Notes: generated from the sequence alone by a model not told the origin. A stretch of DNA of 64,000 nt from [Clostridium] innocuum (GCA_012317185.1 CP048838.1:3224001-3288000), one strand, 5' to 3'; numbered from the stretch's first letter, positions 1 through 8,394 are shown. Numbers and translations are program-made.

Positions 1-199
1 CCAGAATTCCCTGTATGCGAAATGCCTTCCAGTGATCTTCACGCTCGATGGTATTTTCCGGTACCTCCTCCTGTAAACAGACAAGTGAATTTTCCTCATC
101 TGTTTTTCCTATAAAGCAATAGGTGCTGTTCAAATTCACCATGGAATAATCCACCACCTTGCATACGGAAAAGCTTCCGTCCAGTTTTTTCAGCTCCAT
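1..199 (-). CDS. ACT domain-containing protein (3' part only)
   Basis: This gene runs off the left edge; about 66 N-terminal codons are visible, starting MELKKLDGSFSVCKVVDYS. Seen: the start ATG (complement of 197-199) follows a good GGAG ribosome site, and the visible stretch contains the pattern C-F-I-G-K-T-D-E-E-N-S-L-V-C typical of small stand-alone ACT proteins (COG3603/ACT_7 type), which are thought to bind amino acids or other small ligands. No catalytic domain is visible. It is the last visible gene of a three-gene minus-strand group with the YdeI-like and GNAT genes (gaps of 28 and 39 bases). The ligand is unknown; the family call rests on resemblance. Confidence 0.75.
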   Translation of the reverse strand, partial: MELKKLDGSFSVCKVVDYSMVNLNSTYCFIGKTDEENSLVCLQEEVPENTIEREDHWKAFRIQGIL

Positions 200-227
200 A
201 AAATCTCCTTCTTTGCTTTCTCCAAGC

Positions 228-791
228 TCACATTGGCTTTAAGTTTTTTTCCAGCCGATCCATCATCCATGCAAGACGCCGGCTGCGACCCGCTTCTGTC
301 TTTGCATCAAGATAAGCACGTGTATATGTCTTTTTCACCGATGCCGGCATCTTCTGAAAATTAGTATAAGCCTGTGCATTTTCCTTTAACAAGGCAGCAA
401 CTGCCGCAATCTGTTCCTCGCTGATTGCAGAAGGAGAAGCGGCGTTGTCCCACTGTCCGTTCTTTTTCGCCTCTTCTATTTTCCTGCGTCCGTATTCCGT
501 CATGGCACCGCATGCTTCCAGCTCCTGAACCAGCGCCTTGTTTTTCTGTGACCATTTGCTGCCAGCTCTTCGCGGCGCAAAATACTTCTTGTAGGATGTA
601 TCATCCATCTTCTTCATCACGCCGTCAATCCAGCCAAAGCAAAGTGCCTCCAGTAAAGCATCGTTTGCGGACAGTGTTTCCACCTCCTTTGTTTTGCCAA
701 ATTCCAGCCACACCCCTTCCCTGCGCCGGCAGTTTTCGCTCAGCCATTCTCTGAATGCTTCCCGTGTTTTAAATCGCAAAAGCTCGCTCAT
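228..791 (-). CDS. YdeI/OmpD-associated family protein
   Basis: A 187-residue soluble protein beginning MSELLRFKTREAFREWLSEN. The pattern GVWLEFGKTK, then ALCFGWIDGVMKKMDD, then a conserved SKWSQKNK stretch, is that of the YdeI/OmpD-associated (bacteriocin-protection-like) family, and the length fits. The C-terminal half is helical with a lysine-rich PASVKKTYTRAYL segment. The family has no firmly established biochemical role; the name comes from weak genetic associations. A strong AGGAGG ribosome site lies 7-8 bases before the ATG. It sits between the ACT protein and a GNAT gene in the same orientation and is probably co-transcribed with them. Confidence 0.8.
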   Translation of the reverse strand: MSELLRFKTREAFREWLSENCRRREGVWLEFGKTKEVETLSANDALLEALCFGWIDGVMKKMDDTSYKKYFAPRRAGSKWSQKNKALVQELEACGAMTEYGRRKIEEAKKNGQWDNAASPSAISEEQIAAVAALLKENAQAYTNFQKMPASVKKTYTRAYLDAKTEAGRSRRLAWMMDRLEKNLKPM

Positions 792-830
792 ACATTTCCT
801 CCTTTCTTAAGCTGCTGGTTTCAAATCACG

Positions 831-1358
831 TTATCCCAGCAGTTCTTTTTCTGTTATGACTTTTTCAAAGCCCAATTCATGCAGTGTCAAAGTATCATCA
901 ATAACCTCATGATAGATGCCCTTCGCCTGAATAAACCCGTTTTTCTCATACAGCCGGATGGCCGGTGTATTGCTGTCCACCGCAAACAGCCGTAAAACAT
1001 CTGCCTGCCGTTCCTTTGCACAACGCATTGCTTCCCGTATCGCTGCTCTGCCAACACCCTTTCCCATCGCATCCACATGCACACCAAGGCGGTCAAGATA
1101 CAGGGCTTTCTGTCCTGATAGATGCCAGTCGACGTGCTGTTCCCCCTTATTATGCTCGCATAATGCAAACGCAGCCAGTATCCGGGCATCCTTCTGCAGG
1201 ACATACATACGCTCCTGTTTAATATCCTCCGGAAAACAAATGCAGGGATACACCGCATCCCATATACAGATTTGCTGTGCATACATATGTGCAATAATAG
1301 CTTCATACATAACCTGCAGCTGAGGCAGATCCTGTTTAACCGCTTTTCTAATGATCAT
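831..1358 (-). CDS. GNAT-family N-acetyltransferase
   Basis: A 175-residue single-domain acetyltransferase. Seen: the N-terminus MIIRKAVKQDLPQLQVMYE (first beta strand and helix), the acetyl-CoA pocket motif GVHVDAMGKGVGRAAI (Q/RxxGxG/A variant) near residues 93-108, and the late strand-turn NTPAIRLYEKNGFI near 130-143, all in normal GNAT order. The substrate cannot be told from sequence. The ATG is preceded by AAGGAGAG. It is the promoter-proximal gene of the minus-strand group reaching the window edge; a perfect palindrome 45 bases upstream (1404-1423) could control the unit. Confidence 0.85.
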   Translation of the reverse strand: MIIRKAVKQDLPQLQVMYEAIIAHMYAQQICIWDAVYPCICFPEDIKQERMYVLQKDARILAAFALCEHNKGEQHVDWHLSGQKALYLDRLGVHVDAMGKGVGRAAIREAMRCAKERQADVLRLFAVDSNTPAIRLYEKNGFIQAKGIYHEVIDDTLTLHELGFEKVITEKELLG

Positions 1359-1403
1359 ACCGAACTCTCCTTACGCTTTTAAAAGTCGCCTGAATGTGTT
1401 TCC

Positions 1404-1423
1404 TATGTAATAACGATTACATA
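1404..1423. promoter_or_regulatory. Perfect palindrome upstream of the GNAT gene
   Basis: TATGTAAT-4-ATTACATA is an uninterrupted 8-base inverted repeat with a 4-base centre, about 45 bases before the GNAT start. Its size and position suit a dimeric repressor operator in the leader or promoter of the 1-1358 operon. No T tract follows it on either strand, so it is not a terminator. The regulator is unknown. Confidence 0.5.
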
Positions 1424-1624
1424 TCCTATAAGCCACAGACTTATTTCCCTTACCCAAGCCTTTTCTTACCGTGCTGATCCCGATACAAGCGTCAGGTTTT
1501 TCATTATTATAACAAAATCAAACAGAATATGTATCCCTTTCTGCCATTCTTTTCTTTTTTGTGTAATCTAACTGCCTGCTTCATTATGATCAACAGGAAT
1601 CAAGCAGGGTACATCTGTTGCATT

Positions 1625-1641
1625 TTGTAAATTATTTACAA
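1625..1641. promoter_or_regulatory. 17-bp palindrome upstream of the TPR-like gene
   Basis: TTGTAAAT-T-ATTTACAA is a perfect 8-1-8 inverted repeat. A TATAAT hexamer follows at 1675-1680 and a second at 1692-1697, neither with a convincing -35 at 17 bases. The palindrome lies where an upstream operator for the gene at 1725 would be expected. The rest of the 1424-1724 gap is AT-rich; the only other structure is a 7-base inverted repeat (CCTGCTT/AAGCAGG, about 1575-1610). Confidence 0.4.
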
Positions 1642-1724
1642 TTTTTATTGGAAAATCATCTCCCTTTATTCCCTTATAATTAAAAAGAATGTATAATTTT
1701 AATGTCGAAATATAGGAGCATATT

Positions 1725-2858
1725 ATGCCACAGGATACATACGATTTTAACCGTATAGATTTGAATGAGATTTACAGTCTGTTTCACACAAAAGATGAAC
1801 GCAGGCTGGATTCCGTTAAGGAATTCATAGAAGCAGAAAACTATATGAAGGCTATTCATAAACTGAATGAGTTTTCTTCAAGCAATGAGCCCGCTGTCAT
1901 TTTAAAGGGTATCCTTTTCCTATACCTAGGGGATATGCAGAAGGCCATTTCATTATGGAAGCCATATATCAAAAAGAATAAGGCGCACCCTCTGATGATG
2001 AGATACTATGCCATCGCCTGTCATTCCAGTGAAAAGTACAAAAAAGCAGTAAGGGTTTTTAAAACCGTTTATCCAACGGATACCAGAAAGGATGAAATCG
2101 TCTTATCGTATGCATCTTCCTTAAAAGAAGTACATAAATACAAGACGGCACGGAATCTTATACTGCCCTTTTATTCCTCCACTGTAGGAGATGACCTTAT
2201 AGCTGTTATTCAAAATATGGAGTTTACAACCCTTCTTCTGGAGCTTGATGTACTGTTACAGGATGAAGATTCCTTTTCTGCACACTTTGCGCCCTATTTG
2301 TCACAGCTTTCCTCTGTTATGATTTTTGAGGATGCAAAGGAATTACTGGCATGCAATATCGTCATTTTGTCGGGTTATATATCCACAAGGCGCTGTGAAT
2401 GGCTGGCACCGCACTTTTATGAGCTTGTCAGGCTGACAGACAAAAATAACTATTTAAAAGACACGCCATATGAGATCGCCGTAAAGCGCGGCTATACCAG
2501 CTGGGAATCCTACTTTTATCAGCAGGATGAGCAGGTGCCAAAACCGTTGAAGGAGATTGGTTTGTACCCTCTTGAAGAATTGGAAATTGATGATGAAGTA
2601 AGTCAGAGTGTTATCTGCTGGAATGCCGCAAAGCTCTATCAGACACAGCCGGAATGCTTTCGCTATATGCGCAGCACGTATCCTCACACCTGGAATAAAA
2701 TAGAATATATCGTGGATAAATTTAAAAGCAAGCCAACGGATTATCAGAAGCAGGTGGAGAAAAGGATCATGCTCTATGTGGATTATTCGCAGCAGGAATT
2801 ACATGAAGAACTGGAAAGAAGATATAAAAAAGCTTATAAGACTGAGCATGACAGCTGA
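1725..2858 (+). CDS. Hypothetical protein with TPR-like helical repeats
   Basis: A 377-residue protein with no signal peptide or membrane segment. Seen: alternating amphipathic helices with TPR-like spacing, e.g. AENYMKAIHKLNEFSSSNEP (about residues 37-56), DMQKAISLWKPYIKKNKAHP (about 73-92) and SEKYKKAVRVFKTVYPTD (about 101-118), giving three consecutive TPR-like units in the N-terminal half; the C-terminal half is acidic and helical with no recognised domain. Such proteins usually act as interaction scaffolds. It is monocistronic with its own upstream region and a terminator just downstream. The ribosome site is ATAGGAGCA. I do not recognise a specific family. Confidence 0.7.
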   Translation: MPQDTYDFNRIDLNEIYSLFHTKDERRLDSVKEFIEAENYMKAIHKLNEFSSSNEPAVILKGILFLYLGDMQKAISLWKPYIKKNKAHPLMMRYYAIACHSSEKYKKAVRVFKTVYPTDTRKDEIVLSYASSLKEVHKYKTARNLILPFYSSTVGDDLIAVIQNMEFTTLLLELDVLLQDEDSFSAHFAPYLSQLSSVMIFEDAKELLACNIVILSGYISTRRCEWLAPHFYELVRLTDKNNYLKDTPYEIAVKRGYTSWESYFYQQDEQVPKPLKEIGLYPLEELEIDDEVSQSVICWNAAKLYQTQPECFRYMRSTYPHTWNKIEYIVDKFKSKPTDYQKQVEKRIMLYVDYSQQELHEELERRYKKAYKTEHDS

Positions 2859-2922
2859 CAGCCTTCTATATATGAAAATACGAGTATTCGCATTTGGTTC
2901 ATTCTTACCTTAAAGTGTTTAA

Positions 2923-2976
2923 AAGAGAGGATTCAATTCCTATTGAACTACAGTCATGTTGAATTCTCTTTTTTTA
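2923..2976 (+). terminator. Terminator after the TPR-like gene
   Basis: An imperfect stem AAGAG..GATTCAA (2924-2935) pairs with TTGAATTCTCTT (2959-2970), followed by a run of T (to 2976). A competing inner hairpin, TTCAAT/ATTGAA, shares the left arm. Confidence 0.7.
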
Positions 2977-2986
2977 ATTTACCCGC

Positions 2987-3330
2987 TATCGGGCAGAAAT
3001 CCGCATTTTTATATACCGTTTTTCTATAAAACAAAGTAATTTAAGATAATACGCTCTATGTATCCATTTGATATTGAAATCATCTATGGTATTCAACGCT
3101 ATATCTGATACAATCATAAGAAAACAGGAAGTATCGTTCACTTCTTGTTTTTTTATATACGCTGAAGCAATCAGCTATTTTCGACTTTGCTGAGAAAGGT
3201 TTAAAGGCTGACGTTCAAACCAAACGCTTATCGTATAGTTCACCGGCTGATTCAAGGTATGCCTGCATAACAAATCCTTGGCTATATCATAAATCACGCT
3301 TTTTCTCTATCGTGTGCTTTCGTAAAATAA
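2987..3330. other. Gene-free interval with one extra hairpin
   Basis: No credible reading frame was found in either direction. The only structure is a second terminator-like hairpin, ACAGGAAGT (3124-3132) with ACTTCTTGT (3140-3148, one mismatch), followed by seven T. It could be a tandem backup terminator for the plus-strand gene or the end of a short unannotated RNA. The remainder looks like decayed sequence. Confidence 0.4.
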
Positions 3331-3354
3331 AAGCAGGAAAAAAACAGCCTGCTT
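3324..3354 (-). terminator. Terminator of the phn operon
   Basis: AAGCAGG (3331-3337) and CCTGCTT (3348-3354) form a perfect 7-base stem; on the minus strand it is followed by TTATTTT. It lies 139 bases beyond the last gene of the C-P lyase operon. Confidence 0.65.
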
Positions 3355-3492
3355 ACTATAAACTTGAATGTTACATGAAAAATAGCATTTATAAGAAAGA
3401 GAATCCGCAAAACTTGATTTTGATCAATTATCTGATACAGATTTTTCTTATTCTATGCTGAATCAATATCACCGGCCTTTTTCTAATACATA

Positions 3493-4251
3493 TTACAAAT
3501 ATTCCTTTTCCACCATGGTGATCAGTGATCTTCGGTTTGCGAACATAGCAAATGTGCCTGTGGTTGTAAAGAAGGTATTCTGAATGCTGTAGGCTCCCTG
3601 CACCTCCTCCAGTATGATTGCCGCAGCCGCATAGTCCCAGCATTTCACATGGGCAGACAGATACAGATCACTCAATCCCTGTGCAATCTGTACGATACTC
3701 AGGGATGCACAGCCCAGATAGCGATGGGCACGGAATTCATCCTGCATGGTTAACGGATCACTGCCATAGGTTCTTTTTATATAACCCAGAACGTGCAGGC
3801 CGGCATCCAGAATACATTCCCTCGCTTCTTTTTTGCGCAGCTGTGCCATCCTCTCCCCGTTTTTCCATGCTCCTTTGCCATGAACTCCAAGGAACAGCTC
3901 ATCCCGCATGACATCATATACGATGCCGAAGACGGGCTGCTGCTTATGATAATAGGCCAGCGATATTGCGAAATCCCGGTGCCGGCTTACAAAATTCGTT
4001 GTTCCGTCGATCGGATCCAAAATCCATAGATGATCTCCGCGTTCCCTGACACTTTCCTCTCCCAGAAAGCTGTGTGTCGGAAATTTTACATTGAGAGCAT
4101 TGCGAATCTGTTCCTCCATGCTGCGGTCGTATTCCGTTACCAGATCCTGAAAATCCGTTTTATATTCCGGTGTCACTTCGGATACGCGGCGCAGCTGTGC
4201 CCCGCAATCTCTTACCAGCTCTATCGCAAATTCTATTACATCCTGCTGCAT
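3493..4251 (-). CDS. Inositol monophosphatase-family phosphatase, last gene of the phn operon
   Basis: A 252-residue Mg-dependent phosphatase of the IMPase/FBPase/CysQ superfamily. Seen: FLGEES (metal ligand Glu, about residue 60), the signature DPIDGTTNFVSRHRDFAISL (about 79-98), and the C-terminal motif CWDYAAAAIILEE with its metal-binding Asp. These are the complete catalytic elements. It overlaps the PHP-domain gene by 16 bases and ends the C-P lyase operon, which suggests that it acts on a phosphorylated sugar from that pathway, but the substrate (inositol phosphate, 3',5'-bisphosphonucleotide or a ribose phosphate) cannot be read from sequence. The assignment to the phn pathway is inference from context. 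Confidence 0.85.
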   Translation of the reverse strand: MQQDVIEFAIELVRDCGAQLRRVSEVTPEYKTDFQDLVTEYDRSMEEQIRNALNVKFPTHSFLGEESVRERGDHLWILDPIDGTTNFVSRHRDFAISLAYYHKQQPVFGIVYDVMRDELFLGVHGKGAWKNGERMAQLRKKEARECILDAGLHVLGYIKRTYGSDPLTMQDEFRAHRYLGCASLSIVQIAQGLSDLYLSAHVKCWDYAAAAIILEEVQGAYSIQNTFFTTTGTFAMFANRRSLITMVEKEYL

Positions 4252-5057
4252 ACACTCACATCCTCATTCTTCATAAAGGGGTTCACCTGCCCAAGCACCG
4301 GTTCCTCGCCATAGCGTCCATGGGTATCGCTGCCCCCTGTTTCTATCAGCTTATACCTTTTTGCGATGGCATGCAAGTCATCCACCTGCTTTTGTCCGTG
4401 TGAGCTGTGCCAGGTTTCAATACCATCCAGTCCGATCCGGACATATTCGGGGATCGATCCTGTGACGCGTGAGATATAGGGATGTGCAAGCACGGCGATT
4501 CCCTGATCCTTATGAATGGCCCGTATCGCCGCTTCTACTGAAACAAAGGAGGCAGGACATACACAGATTCCGTTGTTTTTGAACAGTTTTCGATAGACAT
4601 CGGAATATATGGTATCACTGTAGCCGTGTCGTATCATGATGTCCATGATGTGCTGCTTGTAGATAGCTGTGGATTGCTGTGCAATGCATTCCACTTCCTT
4701 CAGGCTAATCTGATAGCCGTGATCAATCAGCTGCTGCACCTGCCATAGGGAAATCGCTCTTCTCTGACGCAGAGTCGCTTCACACAGGGCATCCACATGC
4801 GAGGTGTCTTCTCCGAAGCCATAGCCGAGAATATGCACCTGCCGTTGTGCAACCTCATCAAAGGCACTGATCTCGATCCCCTTGATGAGCGTACAGGGCA
4901 GCAGATCGTACGGGATGTGACGGTATGCCGCAAAGGTATCATGATCCGTTATGGATATCATCTGCATCCGGCTTTCTTTAGCAAGGCTGAGAATCTGTGC
5001 CACCGTCAGTGAAGAGTCACTGCAAACGCTGTGTATGTGAAGATCAATACGGTTCAT
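4236..5057 (-). CDS. phnPP: PHP-domain phosphoesterase, probable phosphoribosyl 1,2-cyclic phosphate 1,2-diphosphodiesterase (PhnPP)
   Basis: A 273-residue PHP-domain hydrolase. Metal ligands are visible in the right order: DLHIHSVCSDSS (about 5-16), SITDHDT (about 37-43), KGIEIS (about 60-65), VLAHP (about 186-190) and a C-terminal GGSDTHG. Known: in Eggerthella lenta a PHP enzyme (EC 3.1.4.57) hydrolyses both ester bonds of 5-phosphoribosyl 1,2-cyclic phosphate, the product of PhnJ, to give ribose 5-phosphate and phosphate. Here the gene overlaps phnL by ATGA and no phnP or phnN is present in the cluster, so this enzyme most likely finishes the pathway. The family call is firm; the exact substrate is inferred. 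It could alternatively be a 3',5'-nucleotide phosphatase of the same fold. Confidence 0.78.
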   Translation of the reverse strand: MNRIDLHIHSVCSDSSLTVAQILSLAKESRMQMISITDHDTFAAYRHIPYDLLPCTLIKGIEISAFDEVAQRQVHILGYGFGEDTSHVDALCEATLRQRRAISLWQVQQLIDHGYQISLKEVECIAQQSTAIYKQHIMDIMIRHGYSDTIYSDVYRKLFKNNGICVCPASFVSVEAAIRAIHKDQGIAVLAHPYISRVTGSIPEYVRIGLDGIETWHSSHGQKQVDDLHAIAKRYKLIETGGSDTHGRYGEEPVLGQVNPFMKNEDVSVCSRM

Positions 5058-5755
5058 GCCATCATTCCCTTTTGCATATTGTACTCCCGATCACACAGCC
5101 CCTCCATGAATTCCAGATCATGAAAGATACCGAGCATGGTCGTTCCCTCCAGCTTCAGCTGCTCAATCAGATCACGGACCTTCTGCTTGCTGGTATGATC
5201 CAGACTGGCGGTCGGCTCATCCAGCAGCAGTAAACGCGGCTTCTTTACCATGGCAGCCGCAATGTTCAGCCGCAGCTTTTCTCCTCCGGAAAAGGTATTG
5301 GGATACATATCCCAGAGGGCCGGCTCCAGCTCGAAATGCTCCAGCATATGCTGTGCCCTGCGACGGGCGGTATCTTCATCCGCCCCCATTTCCAAAACCG
5401 CCTGTTCAATAATCTGCCGTGCTGTCGTTCGCGGCATAATGCGCAGAAACTGGGAAACATAGCCGATTTCCTGTTTGCGTAGATAAATCATCTGCCGCTC
5501 ACTTGCCTGACAGAGGTCTAGCATCCCGAATTTTTCACTATCATACAATATCCTTCCCTTCTGCGGCAGATTGGTTCGGTAAATCCCCTTCAAGATCGTC
5601 GATTTCCCACTGCCGCTCTTCCCTGTGATTCCGATAAATTCCCCCTTCGCAAGATGCAGACTGATTCCCCTGCAGGCATGAATTTCACGCCTGCTGACAT
5701 GCATGGTAAAGCTTTTTTCCAGATTCTCGATAACCAGTAAATCCTGTTGCTGCAT
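5054..5755 (-). CDS. phnL: C-P lyase ABC-type protein PhnL
   Basis: A 233-residue ABC ATPase. Seen: Walker A GKSGSGKST, signature FSGGEKLRLNIAAAMV, Walker B LLLLDEPTASLD and a switch histidine in GIFHDLEF. Length matches PhnL (about 226 in E. coli). PhnL works with PhnG, H and I in coupling the phosphonate to ATP to form ribose 1-phosphonate 5-triphosphate; it is not a membrane transporter ATPase. The ATG at 5755 is preferred over the upstream GTG at 5764 because AGGAAAGG lies at a proper distance from it. It starts 5 bases after the acetyltransferase stop and overlaps the PHP gene by four bases. Confidence 0.9.
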   Translation of the reverse strand: MQQQDLLVIENLEKSFTMHVSRREIHACRGISLHLAKGEFIGITGKSGSGKSTILKGIYRTNLPQKGRILYDSEKFGMLDLCQASERQMIYLRKQEIGYVSQFLRIMPRTTARQIIEQAVLEMGADEDTARRRAQHMLEHFELEPALWDMYPNTFSGGEKLRLNIAAAMVKKPRLLLLDEPTASLDHTSKQKVRDLIEQLKLEGTTMLGIFHDLEFMEGLCDREYNMQKGMMA

Positions 5756-5760
5756 ATGGT

Positions 5761-6369
5761 TCACCCTTTCCTGTATTTACGGATAAATATGTCAATGTCC
5801 AATGAAAAATCATCAATTCGACTGCGGAATACTACATCCTCCCAGTTCCACCAGGCGATATCCAAAAGGGCGGCAATCTGCTCGCAGTCAAAGCGAAAAC
5901 GAAGAATTTTTGCGGGGACCCCTGCAACGATTGCATAGGGTGGAACATCGTGTGTCACAATGGCACCACTGCCAATTACGGCTCCATCACCGACCTTCAC
6001 GCCTGCCTCGATCAAGGCGCCATGCCCGATCCATACATCATGTCCGATTTCTGTCAGCTTGCTTCTGCGCTGCTCGAAAAAGGCTTCATCATCCGTATCC
6101 CGAACACCGTACATTCTGCGCCGGTAGGTGATATGATGAGTCGTAGGGCGTTGCAGGGGATGCTGGGTTGCTCCGATGCGTACATTTCTTGCGATATCCA
6201 CAAAGCTGTGAATGATCGTGTTTTGTATCATCGCATACGGCTCGCAATAGGAATACCTGCCAAAGGAACTGTTTTCAATGACACTGTGTGCGCCTACCTT
6301 ATTATATATAGAAAAGCTTACCTGGTTTAGCTCTACATCCTGTTCGATGGTTACTTCTCTGCTCAGCAT
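5761..6369 (-). CDS. Left-handed beta-helix (hexapeptide) acetyltransferase of C-P lyase clusters
   Basis: About 202 residues of hexapeptide repeats: IGHDVWIGHGALIEAGVKVG and then GDGAVIGSGAIVTHDV, with the xenobiotic acetyltransferase-type C-terminus PPYAIVAGVPAKILR. This matches the chloramphenicol acetyltransferase-like proteins repeatedly found inside phn operons (phosphonate metabolism transferase family). The role is unproven; by analogy with the GNAT protein PhnO it may N-acetylate aminoalkylphosphonates before or instead of cleavage. ATG at 6369 sits two bases beyond the phnM stop, so translation is probably coupled; an in-frame GTG at 6402 would overlap phnM and has no better ribosome site. 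Confidence 0.85.
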   Translation of the reverse strand: MLSREVTIEQDVELNQVSFSIYNKVGAHSVIENSSFGRYSYCEPYAMIQNTIIHSFVDIARNVRIGATQHPLQRPTTHHITYRRRMYGVRDTDDEAFFEQRRSKLTEIGHDVWIGHGALIEAGVKVGDGAVIGSGAIVTHDVPPYAIVAGVPAKILRFRFDCEQIAALLDIAWWNWEDVVFRSRIDDFSLDIDIFIRKYRKG

Positions 6370-6371
6370 GG

Positions 6372-7541
6372 CTATACCCGGTAATGGTTCTGTGCGATGC
6401 ACATACCGTCCACAAAGACCTCGGTGATTGCCGGCAGCTCGTTGGGCAGGATACGGATAATCAGCAGGTCGGCCTTTTTACCTTTTTCAATGGAACCGTA
6501 GTCCCGATCAATGCCGGTAGCCCGTGCAGGGTGTATGGTCACCTTATTCACCATCTCTTCCAGACGCTGTCCCTTCTTAGTCATCAGAAATACCGCATGC
6601 AGAAGGCTTGCCGGATAATAATCACTGCATAAGATATCCGCTGCATCCTGTGCGATAGCGTCCGCCGCATTCATATTGCCGGAATGACTGCCGCCCAGCA
6701 GAATATTCGGTGCGCCGACAACCGTGTACATACCGCGTTTCTTTGCTTCCCTGGCTACCTCCAGCGTGATTGGAAATTCCGATATGGTTGCCCCGAACTT
6801 CTGCACCACATCCAGCTTTTCAATCGTATCATCATCATGTGAGGCGATCGAGATGCCCTGCGCCTTTGCCAGTCTGGCTGCCGTTTGCATATTCTCCAGT
6901 GTCAGCTTGTCGCTGTTCATGCGGCGCGCCACCTCTTCCGCAACCTCCTCCTCACTCATGCTTCGGGCATTGCGGACATAGCTTTTGTATACCTCGATAT
7001 TACGGTACTGCCCCTGTCCCGGTGTATGATCCATGAAGGAAATGAGGTGAACACGCTTTTGACGCAGATAGTCCAGCATCAGTGGAAACTGCTTCTGATT
7101 GTCGATTTCAAAGCGCATGTGAAAGCGGTGATGAATCAGATGCAGCTGCGTGTGGCTTTTTTCTATGATATCCGCCAGCTGCCTGACGAGCTCGGGACGT
7201 CGCATGGGGGAAGCTCCGACTCCCTCCCAGATACTGACGGAGTGAAACATGGTGGTGATGCCATGGGTACAGCATTCCTTTTCGAATTCATATACAGCCA
7301 GCTCCATATCCATGATGCTGCTGGGGCGCGGTGCCGCCATGGCTTCGATATGATCCGAATGCATATCGATGAAGCCCGGTGTGATGTATCCCCCATAGGC
7401 GTTGTACACCTCATCAATGCGCATAGAGGCAAGCTTTGCTTGTGGAACGATATCATAGATACGTTCCTGTTCAATCAGCAGAGCGTGATCCTTTAATATA
7501 CCATGCTCCTGTACGATGTTTCCATTTATGATTGCAATCAT
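6372..7541 (-). CDS. phnM: Ribose 1-methylphosphonate 5-triphosphate diphosphatase PhnM
   Basis: A 389-residue amidohydrolase-superfamily enzyme. Seen: TPGFIDMHSDHIE near residue 60 (metal site, HxD variant HSDH), ISFMDHTPGQGQ, IASHDDDT, and GGSHSGNMNA, then the C-terminal KADLLIIR. In the C-P lyase pathway PhnM removes pyrophosphate from the ribose triphosphate intermediate, leaving the 5-phosphate used by PhnJ. The ATG at 7541 is chosen because AAGGAGAA lies 6 bases before it; a longer frame back to 7571 would overlap phnK. Unlike E. coli (phnK-phnL-phnM), phnM here lies between phnK and phnL. Confidence 0.92.
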   Translation of the reverse strand: MIAIINGNIVQEHGILKDHALLIEQERIYDIVPQAKLASMRIDEVYNAYGGYITPGFIDMHSDHIEAMAAPRPSSIMDMELAVYEFEKECCTHGITTMFHSVSIWEGVGASPMRRPELVRQLADIIEKSHTQLHLIHHRFHMRFEIDNQKQFPLMLDYLRQKRVHLISFMDHTPGQGQYRNIEVYKSYVRNARSMSEEEVAEEVARRMNSDKLTLENMQTAARLAKAQGISIASHDDDTIEKLDVVQKFGATISEFPITLEVAREAKKRGMYTVVGAPNILLGGSHSGNMNAADAIAQDAADILCSDYYPASLLHAVFLMTKKGQRLEEMVNKVTIHPARATGIDRDYGSIEKGKKADLLIIRILPNELPAITEVFVDGMCIAQNHYRV

Positions 7542-7551
7542 GATGTTCTCC

Positions 7552-8394
7552 TTATAATAATGAATATACAAGCTGCTGGGTATAAGGGTGCTGCGGATCC
7601 TCCATGACCTGATCGGTCAGTCCCTGTTCAATGATTTCCCCATCCAGCATAACAATCGTTCGATCCGCCAGCATGCGAATCACCCCCAGATCATGCGATA
7701 CCACAAGCATGGATACCCCCAGCTCCCGCTGTATTTTCTTAATCAGGTCTAATACATTTGCCTGCACCGATAGATCCAGTCCGGTTGTGACCTCGTCCAG
7801 CAGAAGAATCGGCGGATTGTTGCTGAGAGCCTTGGCAATCTGAACACGCTGCTGCATGCCGCCGGAAAATTTCCTCGGCTCCTCCTTCATGCGGTGCACC
7901 GGAATTTTCACAGCGTTTAGCAGCTCCTCACCGCGTTCACTCATAGCCTTCACATTGCGCTTTCCTGCCGCGATCAGCTTTTCAGCGATGTTTCCCATGC
8001 TAGAAAAATTCATTTTCAATCCGAGATAGGGATTTTGATATACCATGCCAAGTACGTGATTGCGGATATAGCGCTGCTGCTGGGCAGTCAGCTCAAAGAT
8101 GTTGGCAGCTCCGTTTTTATAGGTACGGATTGTACAGCTGCCCCCTGTCACCTCCTGGTCAAAGTACAGGCACTGCATCATGGTGGACTTGCCGCTGCCG
8201 CTTTCTCCCACCACGCCAAGAATCTCCCCGTCATATACATCAAAGCTGATATCCCGGCAGGCATATACGGTTCCGCATTTCGGGCAATAGTTTCCCTGCA
8301 GCTTTACTGAATGGCTGCGGCAATGGGGACAGCCCTCACCAAAGCGTTTGTTGAGATGTGATACACGCATCAGCGGTACATCGTTGTAGTCCAT
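7552..8394 (-). CDS. phnK: C-P lyase ABC protein PhnK with inserted zinc-ribbon-like motif
   Basis: A 280-residue ABC ATPase: Walker A GESGSGKSTMM, signature FSGGMQQRVQIAKALS, Walker B ILLLDEVTTGLD, switch His in VVSHDLGV, C-terminus HPYTQQLVYSLL. PhnK docks on the PhnGHIJ core and is needed for turnover. It is about 28 residues longer than the E. coli protein because CPHCRSHSVKLQGNYCPKCG, with two CxxC pairs about 12 residues apart, is inserted after the first strand (about residues 20-40), suggesting a bound zinc. The ATG at 8394 overlaps the last base of phnJ (TAATG) and follows GGAAGGGA. A longer frame back to 8433 is not needed. Confidence 0.92.
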   Translation of the reverse strand: MDYNDVPLMRVSHLNKRFGEGCPHCRSHSVKLQGNYCPKCGTVYACRDISFDVYDGEILGVVGESGSGKSTMMQCLYFDQEVTGGSCTIRTYKNGAANIFELTAQQQRYIRNHVLGMVYQNPYLGLKMNFSSMGNIAEKLIAAGKRNVKAMSERGEELLNAVKIPVHRMKEEPRKFSGGMQQRVQIAKALSNNPPILLLDEVTTGLDLSVQANVLDLIKKIQRELGVSMLVVSHDLGVIRMLADRTIVMLDGEIIEQGLTDQVMEDPQHPYTQQLVYSLL

